From positions 1 through 64,000 of the forward strand of contig JAOPYC010000101.1 in NCBI GenBank assembly GCA_025964795.1: a stretch of 64,000 nt of DNA, in the 5' to 3' direction. How positions within the stretch are numbered: the stretch's first letter is position 1; every line of letters begins with the position of its first letter. The stretch is from Marmoricola sp. (lineage in GTDB: Bacteria; Actinomycetota; Actinomycetes; Propionibacteriales; Nocardioidaceae). Shown here piece after piece: positions 16,665-23,107 of this stretch. Under the pieces are notes generated by a model. That model was not told where the DNA came from. It saw nothing but the letters and a program-made list of their open reading frames with translations, and made no database searches. Both the position numbers and the translations under genes were made by a program.

Positions 16665-17396
16665 ATGGTGAGCGAGCTGCTGCTGATCCGCCACGGTGAG
16701 AGCCAGGGCAACGTGGCTGCGGCGCAGGCCCACTCGGCCGGCGCACACGAGATCGACGTGCCGGCCCGGGACGCCGACGTCGACCTGTCGGACCTCGGAC
16801 GGGAGCAGGCCAGGGCCGTCGGCGTCGCCCTGGGCGACCTGGCGGCCGCCACCCGCCCCCAGGCGCTGGTGGTCTCCCCCTACGTGCGTGCCCGGGAGAC
16901 AGCCCGCTTGGCCTGCGCCGAGGCCGGCCTGGACCTGCCCACCCTGGTGGACGAGCGCCTGCGCGACCGGGAGCTCGGCGTGCTCGACCGGCTGACCTTC
17001 GCCGGCGTGGAGGCCCGCTTCCCCGAGGAGGCCGAGCGGCGCCGGTGGCAGGGCAAGTTCTACCACCGGCCGGCCGGTGGCGAGTCGTGGTCCGACGTCG
17101 TGCTCCGCCTTCGTACGTGGGTGGCCGACCTCGACCGCACCCTGGACGCAGAGCGGTTGCTGGTGGTGAGCCACGACATCGTGATCGCGCTGATCCGCTA
17201 CGTCTGCGAGGGCCTCGACGAGGAGCATGTCCTCCGGCTGGCCCGCGACACTCCCCTGCGCAACGCCTCCCTGAGCCGGCTCGTCCGGGACGGGGAGGGA
17301 GCATGGAACGTCGCGTCGTACGACGAGGTCTCCCACCTGAGTGAAGTCGGGCTGGAGGCCACCGAGCACCGAGGAGAACGCCGTGCCCAACCCTGA
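16665..17396 (+). CDS. Histidine phosphatase superfamily (phosphoglycerate-mutase-like) protein
   Basis: 243 aa. The phosphohistidine motif LLIRHGESQGN lies at residues 6-16. The second catalytic half shows RDRELG near residue 103 and VVSHDIVIALIRY around 165-177. It is a cytoplasmic phosphatase of unknown substrate. The C-terminus overlaps the start of the next gene by 14 bp, so the two are probably translated together; a housekeeping metabolite-repair link with the NAD(P)HX dehydratase is possible but not established. Confidence 0.85.
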   Translation: MVSELLLIRHGESQGNVAAAQAHSAGAHEIDVPARDADVDLSDLGREQARAVGVALGDLAAATRPQALVVSPYVRARETARLACAEAGLDLPTLVDERLRDRELGVLDRLTFAGVEARFPEEAERRRWQGKFYHRPAGGESWSDVVLRLRTWVADLDRTLDAERLLVVSHDIVIALIRYVCEGLDEEHVLRLARDTPLRNASLSRLVRDGEGAWNVASYDEVSHLSEVGLEATEHRGERRAQP

Positions 17397-18246
17397 GCTC
17401 GTCACCCCTGAGCTGCTGCGCCACTGGTCGCTGCCCGACCCGGCGAGCTCCAAGAAGGCACGCGGACAGGTGATCGTGGTCGGCGGGGCCGCCCGGACCC
17501 CGGGCGGTGTGGCCCTGGCGGGACTCGCCGCGCTGCGCGTCGGCGCCGGCCGCGTGCAGCTCGCCGTCGCGGCCTCGGCTGCCCCCGCCATCGCCGCCGC
17601 CTTCCCGGAGGCGGGTGTGATCCCACTGCCGCACACGGACAAGGGCACCATCTTGGGTGCAGCCGCGGCCGCGGTCTGCGGCGAGGCCGTGGGCTCGGCG
17701 GACGCCGTGCTCATCGGGCCGGGTCTCGACGACGCCGACGAGGCGACGGCCCTGCTCCAGGGACTGCTGCCGCGGCTCGACGACGAGGCCGCACTGGTGC
17801 TGGACGCCTACACCCTCGGGGTGCTGCCCGCGTTCCGAGACGCCCTGCCGGAACGGCACGTCCGTCCCGTGCTGACGCCCAACGGTGAAGAGCTCTCCCG
17901 TCTGCTGGGACGCGACTGCGACCCCGTCCAGGAAGACGTCGCGGACGCCGCCCGGCAGTACTCCTCCTGCGTCACGGCGCAGGGGATGATCGCCGACGCC
18001 GACGGGCAGGACTGGCGAGTGCCGTCGGGTCACCCCGGGCTCGCCACCGCAGGCAGCGGTGACGTGCTGGCCGGGCTCGTCGTCGGGCTGCTGGCCCGAG
18101 GCGCGGAGCCCGCCCAGGCCGCCTGCTGGGGCACCTACCTGCACTCGATGGCTGGCGAACGGCTCGCCTCCGCGGTCGGCGGCCTGGGCTTCTTGGCGCG
18201 TGAGCTCGTCGACCAGGTGCCACCGGTGCTGGCCGAGCTCAGCTGA
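17383..18246 (+). CDS. nnrD: ADP/ATP-dependent NAD(P)H-hydrate dehydratase
   Basis: 287 aa from the GTG at 17383, which has GAGGAG seven bases upstream and overlaps the previous stop. The ribokinase-like YjeF C-terminal domain is evident: GQVIVVGGAARTPGGVALAGLAALRVGAG, IGPGLDD, VLDAYTL (Asp of the dehydratase fold), LTPNGEELSRLLG and ATAGSGDVLAGLV near residue 225. It repairs hydrated NADH/NADPH. No NnrE epimerase domain is fused, so the epimerase must be elsewhere. Confidence 0.9.
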   Translation: MPNPELVTPELLRHWSLPDPASSKKARGQVIVVGGAARTPGGVALAGLAALRVGAGRVQLAVAASAAPAIAAAFPEAGVIPLPHTDKGTILGAAAAAVCGEAVGSADAVLIGPGLDDADEATALLQGLLPRLDDEAALVLDAYTLGVLPAFRDALPERHVRPVLTPNGEELSRLLGRDCDPVQEDVADAARQYSSCVTAQGMIADADGQDWRVPSGHPGLATAGSGDVLAGLVVGLLARGAEPAQAACWGTYLHSMAGERLASAVGGLGFLARELVDQVPPVLAELS

Positions 18247-18284
18247 GCGGTCGACGACCGGACGCACATGCGTCGCGACCTGCC

Positions 18285-18290
18285 GGGTAC
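18285..18290 (+). promoter_or_regulatory. GGGTAC, possible stress-type -10 element
   Basis: GGGTAC 24 bases before the ATG of the 173-aa gene. The -35 region is not convincing. It is one of five GGGTAC motifs immediately upstream of genes between 13 and 21 kb. Confidence 0.3.
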
Positions 18291-18313
18291 CGGCTGCGTC
18301 GAGGAAGGGAGTC

Positions 18314-18835
18314 ATGCCGATGCCGATGCCGAGACCACGTCAGCTGACCCGACGACAGCAGACCCTCGCGACGGCCGCCGGTCGCGGCGCGCTCGCGGGC
18401 GTCGCCGGTGTGCTCGCCATGACCGCGGGCGAGAAGGTCGAGCAGCGGATCACGAGACGCAAGAACTCCTACGTGCCGGGCCGGGCCCTCCTGGTGATCG
18501 CCGGACAGGAGCCGCCCGACTCCGCGACGCCGACGGTGGCGAACCACGCCCTGCACTGGGCGACGGGGGCATTGCTCGGTTCCCTGCGCGGCGTCTGGGC
18601 AGCTACCGGCATCCGCGGTGCCCCGGCCACGGCCACGCACGCGGTGGTCCGGCTCGCCTTCGACCAGACCGTGGAGAACACCACCGGGGCCGGGGCTCCC
18701 CCGTCCACGTGGCCGACGCAGGAACGGGTCCTGGACCTCGCGCTCAAGAGCCTGTACGCCGTGGCCACCGGTCTGGTGGCGGACCGCTGGATCGCACCCG
18801 CCGCGGAGACGAGGCGCGGCGCGCACAGCCACTGA
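18314..18835 (+). CDS. Hypothetical protein, 173 aa, weakly hydrophobic
   Basis: No named family recognised. It has a basic N-terminus (PRPRQLTRRQQTL), a short hydrophobic glycine/alanine-rich segment near residues 20-38 (GRGALAGVAGVLAMTAGEK) and another around 80-95 (LHWATGALLGSLRGVWAA), suggesting a membrane-associated fold. GAGGAAGGG precedes the ATG. Repeated ATGCCG codons at the start (MPMPMP) make the exact start among three ATGs uncertain. It lies convergent to the ankyrin gene. Confidence 0.65.
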   Translation: MPMPMPRPRQLTRRQQTLATAAGRGALAGVAGVLAMTAGEKVEQRITRRKNSYVPGRALLVIAGQEPPDSATPTVANHALHWATGALLGSLRGVWAATGIRGAPATATHAVVRLAFDQTVENTTGAGAPPSTWPTQERVLDLALKSLYAVATGLVADRWIAPAAETRRGAHSH

Positions 18836-18856
18836 CGGCGCGGTAGCGGTGAGTGG

Positions 18857-19246
18857 TCAGCGCCGCAGCAGCGAGAGCATGTCGGGCAGCTCGAAGAACG
18901 TGGCGATCGAGGCCGCCGACCTTGGCCCCAGCTCCGGGTCTGCACCGGCGTCCAGCAGCGCCCGGACGATCTCGCCGTCCTTGCGGAACACCGCAGCAGC
19001 CAACGCGGTCTGGCCCCGGTCGTTGACACGGCCGTGGTCGGCTCCGCGCGCGAGCAGCTCACGCACCACGTCGCCGTGCACGTGGTAGGCACCCAGGATC
19101 AGCAGGGTGTCCCCCGCGCCGTTGGTCAGGTTGACCGGGACACCCGCGTCCAGCACCTCGACCAGCGCGGACAGGTCACCGCTGCGCGCGTGGTCGAAGG
19201 CCGACTGCACGAACGCGAGCTCGTCGGGGGTCAGGTCGTGGGACAC
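18857..19246 (-). CDS. Ankyrin-repeat protein
   Basis: 129 aa with about three ankyrin units: SGDLSALVEVLDAGVPVNLTN, HGDVVRELLARGADHGRVND and DGEIVRALLDAGADPELG, including the G-D-T-L-L / G-Q-T-A-L turns. Small ankyrin proteins next to catalases (AnkB in Pseudomonas and Campylobacter) assist catalase activity; a catalase gene is 2.3 kb away here, which is suggestive only. No signal peptide. Its stop is followed by convergent transcription from the 173-aa gene. Confidence 0.9.
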   Translation of the reverse strand: MSHDLTPDELAFVQSAFDHARSGDLSALVEVLDAGVPVNLTNGAGDTLLILGAYHVHGDVVRELLARGADHGRVNDRGQTALAAAVFRKDGEIVRALLDAGADPELGPRSAASIATFFELPDMLSLLRR

Positions 19247-19252
19247 GGCGGG

Positions 19253-19396
19253 CTAGTTCTGCTGGGTGTTGCTGCTCGTGTTCGAGTTGTTCTTGTCGGT
19301 GCCGTGGTCCCCCACACTCAGCCCGATCGCCAGCAGGATGCCCATCACCACGACGACCCCGACGATGGCCAGGCCGATCTTCAGTCTCGTTGACAT
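19253..19396 (-). CDS. 47-aa single-pass membrane peptide
   Basis: Small gene with an excellent GGAGGAG seven bases before the ATG. It encodes a short basic start (MSTRLK), one membrane helix (IGLAIVGVVVVMGILLAIGL) and a polar Asn/Ser/Thr/Gln-rich tail (NNSNTSSNTQQN). The tail would lie outside the cell if the positive-inside rule holds. Function unknown. It lies just upstream of the ankyrin gene on the same strand, ending seven bases before that start, so the two form an operon. GGGTAC (19441-19446, minus strand) is 45 bases upstream. Confidence 0.75.
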   Translation of the reverse strand: MSTRLKIGLAIVGVVVVMGILLAIGLSVGDHGTDKNNSNTSSNTQQN

Positions 19397-19440
19397 GGCA
19401 GCTCCTCCGCGTAGGTAGATCCAGCAGGTGACGCGCTCAA

Positions 19441-19446
19441 GTACCC
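19441..19446 (-). promoter_or_regulatory. GGGTAC, possible stress-type -10 element
   Basis: GTACCC on the plus strand, i.e. GGGTAC on the minus strand, about 45 bases upstream of the 47-aa gene. No clear -35. Confidence 0.3.
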
Positions 19447-19494
19447 CCGGTCCTGGGCTTCATGCGCCGTACACCTCGCTCTAGGCTGCCGCTC

Positions 19495-20286
19495 ATGCCT
19501 GCCTCGTCGCGTCCCTCCATCGCCGCCCCCGTGCCCGCCGTGACCGAGCTCCCGCCCCTCCTGCTGCTGCCCTGGCGGCTGGCGAGCGCAGGGGTGACCG
19601 TGACCCTCGCGGCCGGCGCGTTCCTCGCCCCCGACGGGCCGCTGCGCCGCCGTGACGGGTACGCCGACCAGCTGGCCGCGCTCCTCGGCGAGAACGGCAT
19701 GATCGGCAAGCTCGACGCCATGTCACGCGACCCCGAGAGCCCTCTCGGGCGGCTCGCCGCGCTGGCCCAGGCCGCCGACCCCAGGCGGCCACTGGGTCGC
19801 GCGATCGCCCGTGGCGGCATCCTCGACCGGGTGCTGTCCGAGGACGGGCCACTGGCCCGCCTGCTCAGTGACGGCGGGGCGGCCGACCGGCTGCTGGCCC
19901 CGGACGGGCCGCTCGACCGGCTCCTGGCGTCGGGAGGCGTGCTGGACCGGCTCCTGGTCGAGAACGGGCCGCTCGAACGACTGGTGGACACCGACGGTGC
20001 CCTCGACCGGATCACCCGACCCGGCGGTGCCCTCGACATCGTGCTGCAGAAGGACGGCCTGCTGGACCGGTTGCTCGAGGAGCGCGGCTTCGTCGAGAAG
20101 CTGGTGGCCGATGGCGGCACCCTCGACCAGCTGGTGGCACTGGGGCCGATCCTCGAGCAGGTCCATCCCCGCCTCCTCGAGCTCGTCGGCACCCTGCCCG
20201 AGCTGCGCGCCTCGATCGAGGTGCTCGGCGAGTCGGTCGGTCCGCTGGCCGACCTGGCGAACCGGATCCCGGGTCGCCGCAAGTAG
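19495..20286 (+). CDS. Leucine-rich decapeptide-repeat protein
   Basis: About 263 aa from ATG 19495 (an in-frame ATG at 19462 would add 11 basic residues). After a hydrophobic stretch near residues 20-45 and a linker, about eleven consecutive 10-residue units run from roughly residue 105 to 220. The pattern is G-x-L-D-R-L-L-x-x-x, with units such as GILDRVLSED, GPLARLLSDG, GPLDRLLASG, GVLDRLLVEN, GLLDRLLEER and GTLDQLVALG. Each unit is encoded by 30 bp but the DNA has diverged, so the repeat is held by selection on protein. A helical solenoid or an amphipathic surface-binding rod is plausible. I recognise no characterised family. Confidence 0.8.
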   Translation: MPASSRPSIAAPVPAVTELPPLLLLPWRLASAGVTVTLAAGAFLAPDGPLRRRDGYADQLAALLGENGMIGKLDAMSRDPESPLGRLAALAQAADPRRPLGRAIARGGILDRVLSEDGPLARLLSDGGAADRLLAPDGPLDRLLASGGVLDRLLVENGPLERLVDTDGALDRITRPGGALDIVLQKDGLLDRLLEERGFVEKLVADGGTLDQLVALGPILEQVHPRLLELVGTLPELRASIEVLGESVGPLADLANRIPGRRK

Positions 20287-20328
20287 CAGCAGGGAAGCCC
20301 GGCGAATCGGCTTCGACCTTCGCGTGGT

Positions 20329-20334
20329 GGGTAC
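20329..20334 (+). promoter_or_regulatory. GGGTAC, possible stress-type -10 element
   Basis: GGGTAC preceded at about 15 bases by GGCTT, a weak match to a stress-sigma -35. It precedes the short leader frame and the GAF-ANTAR gene. Confidence 0.35.
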
Positions 20335-20371
20335 TCACGAGGATCCAAGCACCCGCCAGCAGGAGGACACC

Positions 20372-20404
20372 GTGTCCCACAGGAACGGCGTCGGTCGCCC
20401 GTGA
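20372..20404 (+). CDS. Ten-codon leader frame overlapping the GAF-ANTAR start
   Basis: AGGAGG lies six bases before GTG 20372, which opens VSHRNGVGRP and stops at TGA 20402-20404. That stop overlaps the GTG (20401) of the regulator. The regulator itself lacks a good ribosome site, so this could be a translation-coupling leader. Alternatively a one-base error here hides a longer N-terminus of the regulator. Confidence 0.4.
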   Translation: MSHRNGVGRP

Positions 20405-21093
20405 AGCCGATCGAGCAGACCATCCAGGCCGTGGCGCACGTGAGCCGCTTCGTCGGCGAGGACGACCTGCTCGCCGCCCTGCAGACCGTGGGTGACCAGG
20501 TGCAGGAGCTCGTCCCGGACTGCACCGGTCTGAGCATCGCCTGGCAGGAGCACGGCGTCACCTTCACCCTGGTGGCCTCGGACGAGGAGATCGCGGTGCT
20601 GGACGCCATCCAGCACTACGACGGCGGGCCCCGCGCCGACGCCGTGACGAGTGGGCCGGACCACCCGACGGGGGCGGACGAACCCCTCGACGAGGACCAG
20701 TGGCGGAGGTTCGGGGAGGCCACCGCCGTCCCCGGGGTGCGGAGCACCGTGACCTTCCCCCTGGTCGAGGGCGAGGGGATCATCGGGAGCGTGAACCTCT
20801 ACGGGGCCTCCCGCAACGCGTTCGAGGGCCAGCACGACGAGCTCGCCGGCCTGCTCGGCGCCTGGGCCCCCGGCGCCGTACGCAACGCGGACCTCTCGTT
20901 CGACACCCGGCGGCTGGCTGAGCAGGCCCCGGAGACGCTGCGCGCGCAGGACGTCATCAGCCGCGCGGTCGGGATGATCGTGGTGCACCAGGACATCGAC
21001 ATCAGCACGGCCCACGAGCTCCTCCACGCGACCGCCCATCGCGTCGGCATCAGGCCGGAGCAGCTCGCCGAGGCCCTGATCCAGCTGGGCTGA
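20401..21093 (+). CDS. GAF and ANTAR domain RNA-binding regulator
   Basis: 230 aa. The GAF-like sensor spans about residues 15-160 (DDLLAALQTVGDQVQELV; STVTFPLVEGEGIIGSVNLYG). It is followed by a C-terminal ANTAR helix bundle, about 175-230, with RAQDVISRAVGMIVVHQDID and A-x-L-L-H-A-T-A-H-R. ANTAR proteins bind paired RNA hairpins and cause antitermination; actinobacteria have many GAF-ANTAR stress regulators. The start is a GTG without its own strong ribosome site, overlapped by a short leader frame. Targets unknown. Confidence 0.85.
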   Translation: MKPIEQTIQAVAHVSRFVGEDDLLAALQTVGDQVQELVPDCTGLSIAWQEHGVTFTLVASDEEIAVLDAIQHYDGGPRADAVTSGPDHPTGADEPLDEDQWRRFGEATAVPGVRSTVTFPLVEGEGIIGSVNLYGASRNAFEGQHDELAGLLGAWAPGAVRNADLSFDTRRLAEQAPETLRAQDVISRAVGMIVVHQDIDISTAHELLHATAHRVGIRPEQLAEALIQLG

Positions 21094-21131
21094 GGGCCGG
21101 CCCTGTCAGGTCGAGCGGCGCCTCACGAGCG

Positions 21132-21375
21132 TCAGGTTCGTGCGCGGACCGGCGGCAGGACACCGTCGTACCGCTCGATCCGGACCAGCACGTGCGCACC
21201 GCTCGTGGCCTGCGACAGCGTCGAGGTCGAGACGTCCGGGGCCAGCACGTTCACGTTGCCGTGGACGCAGTCGGCCACGTCCGGGGCCGACGGGTCGTAC
21301 CAGGCGCCGGTGTGCATGTTGGCCACCCCGCCCGGCAGGGCGTCGCTGATCTCCCACGGCCATATCCGGGCGATA
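21132..21375 (-). pseudogene. C-terminal remnant of a molybdopterin oxidoreductase (BisC/TorA/DMSO-reductase type)
   Basis: About 75 residues match the very end of molybdopterin oxidoreductases of the biotin-sulfoxide/TMAO reductase group: ISDALPGGVANMHTGAWYDP, CVHGNVNVLAPDVSTSTLSQ, SGAHVLVRIERYDG. This is the molydop-binding domain's last strands. The frame upstream of about 21375 is unrelated and starts near 21452, so the first 650 or more residues are missing. It is a decayed fragment, not a functional gene. Confidence 0.65.
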
Positions 21376-21469
21376 TACGAGGACGTCTGTCCCATATAAG
21401 GGAAACCGGTGTCAGGCACCGCCAAGGTGGGCACTATCGCGAACACACGCACGACACGAGGGAGAGATC

Positions 21470-21694
21470 ATGGGAATCGGACTTGGAATAGTGCTGCTGC
21501 TGGTCGGGCTGATCTTCGCCTTGGGCGTGGTGGACCTGCCCGCGAGCATCGACGACGCGGTGGCCACGAACACCCTGGGCTGGATCTTCATCGTGGTGGG
21601 CATCCTCGCCATCGTGCTGAGCCTGGCCATGAACGCGCAGCGCTCGCGCAGCACGCGCGTCGTGGAGGAACGCCGGGTCGACCCTCCGGTCTGA
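21470..21694 (+). CDS. DUF6458-like small membrane protein
   Basis: 74 aa with two membrane helices (about residues 3-20 and 37-54) and a charged C-terminal tail (RSRSTRVVEERRVDPP). The GIGLGIVLLLVGLIFALGVV and LGWIFIVVGILAIVLSLAM segments fit the DUF6458 family common in actinobacteria; the assignment is from memory. GGGAGA lies just before the ATG. Six bases separate it from the kinase gene, so they may be cotranscribed. Confidence 0.75.
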   Translation: MGIGLGIVLLLVGLIFALGVVDLPASIDDAVATNTLGWIFIVVGILAIVLSLAMNAQRSRSTRVVEERRVDPPV

Positions 21695-21700
21695 GCCGTC

Positions 21701-23008
21701 ATGACCGGCCCCGAAGGGGAGAGCTCCGAGGCACCCGACAGCGACAGCACGCAGGCCACCGGTCGACGCACTGTCGGGTCCTCGGGCCGCTACGTCCTCG
21801 CCGGACTCCTGGGTCGCGGCGGGATGGCGGAGGTCCACCGGGCCCACGACCGGGTGCTGGGACGCGACGTCGCCGTGAAGCTGCTCCGCGACCGCGCCCC
21901 TGACCCCATCGACCGGGCCCGGTTCCTGGAGGAGGCCCGCACCCTGGCGCTGCTGAACCACGCCAACCTGGTGACGATCCTGGACGCCGGCATCAGCGCC
22001 GAGCACCCGTTCCTGGTGCTCGAGCTGGTCGTCGGGTCCAGCCTCTCCGGCGTGCTCACCGAGCACGGCCAGGGCCTGCCCCCGGACCGCGTGGCGCACC
22101 TCGGAGCCCAGATCGCATCGGCTCTCGCGCACTGCCACGACCACGGAGTCGTCCACCGCGACGTCAAGCCGGGCAACATCCTGGTGGGCGCCGAGGACCG
22201 CGCCCTGCTCACGGACTTCGGCATCTCGCGACTGCTGGACAGCTCGCTGCACCACACCCAGACCGGCTTCACCATCGGCACCGCCGGCTATCTGGCCCCG
22301 GAGCAGGTCCGCGGCGACGTGGTGACGCCTGCGGTCGACCTGTACGCCCTCGGCCTGGTCCTGCTCGAGGCCACGACCGGGCGTCGCGAGTACACCGGCA
22401 CACCGGTGGAAGCTGCCGTCGCACGCCTCCACCGACCCCCGCAGATCCCGGCCGGGCTGCCCGCGGCGCTGTCCGGGATCCTCACGGCCCTCCTGCAGAC
22501 CGACCCCGCGCTGCGCCCCACCGCCGCCGAGGCGGCCCGGGCCCTGACGACCGGCTGGTCGTCGGCCGCGACCGAGGGGTTCGAGCTCTCGGCCGCGGTC
22601 CCCGCACGCCGACGGCTGCCGGCCCTCTCCGGGGGCCTCGCCGCCACCGCCGTCGCGCTGGCGCTGGTGCTCGTCCACCACGGCCTCACGGGCGGGCCCT
22701 CCGAGGCTCCCGCAGGCACGACGTCCGGCCCGGAGAAGCCCGCGGCCGCCACCACCTCGCCCAGCCCGCGGGCCACCCCCCGCGCGGACGCCTCGTCGGC
22801 GGCGGCCACGGTGCGCCCGACCACCGTCGCCGCGGCGACCCGTCCGAGGGGACGCGGCACCGCCGTCCACCGACCGGGCGCGCCCAGGGCAGCCGCCGCG
22901 ACCCAGAAGAAGCCCACGAAAGCCAAGTCGCACGTGGCCGCCAAACCCGCGAAGGCGAACAAGGCGCACGGCCCGGGCAAGGCCAAGCATGGCGGCAAGG
23001 GCACGTAG
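21701..23008 (+). CDS. Membrane-anchored Ser/Thr protein kinase (PknB-like) without PASTA domains
   Basis: 435 aa. The kinase domain covers about residues 31-285: glycine loop LLGRGGMAEVHRA, catalytic Lys60 (VAVK), HRDVKPGN, DFG and APEQ motifs. A predicted membrane helix at about 305-325 (GGLAATAVALALVLVHHGL) is followed by a roughly 105-residue tail rich in Ala/Pro/Thr and, at the end, Lys/His (KKPTKAKSHVAAKPAKANK). The tail lacks PASTA repeats and looks disordered and strongly basic, perhaps binding anionic cell-wall polymer (inference). Substrates unknown; the kinase would phosphorylate cytoplasmic regulators. Confidence 0.92.
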   Translation: MTGPEGESSEAPDSDSTQATGRRTVGSSGRYVLAGLLGRGGMAEVHRAHDRVLGRDVAVKLLRDRAPDPIDRARFLEEARTLALLNHANLVTILDAGISAEHPFLVLELVVGSSLSGVLTEHGQGLPPDRVAHLGAQIASALAHCHDHGVVHRDVKPGNILVGAEDRALLTDFGISRLLDSSLHHTQTGFTIGTAGYLAPEQVRGDVVTPAVDLYALGLVLLEATTGRREYTGTPVEAAVARLHRPPQIPAGLPAALSGILTALLQTDPALRPTAAEAARALTTGWSSAATEGFELSAAVPARRRLPALSGGLAATAVALALVLVHHGLTGGPSEAPAGTTSGPEKPAAATTSPSPRATPRADASSAAATVRPTTVAAATRPRGRGTAVHRPGAPRAAAATQKKPTKAKSHVAAKPAKANKAHGPGKAKHGGKGT

Positions 23009-23107
23009 GGCCCGCTGCGCGACACACAGGTTGCGCACAGGAAGGCCTTATCCGCCTGTCATGGAGGCAGCCGAGACTTCAGGGAGTCACCACCCGGAAG
23101 GCAGCCG

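Noticed and set aside
21132-21452. Intact 106-aa hypothetical gene
   Set aside because: Only the last 75 or so residues resemble a protein, and they are the very end of a much larger molybdopterin enzyme; better called a remnant.
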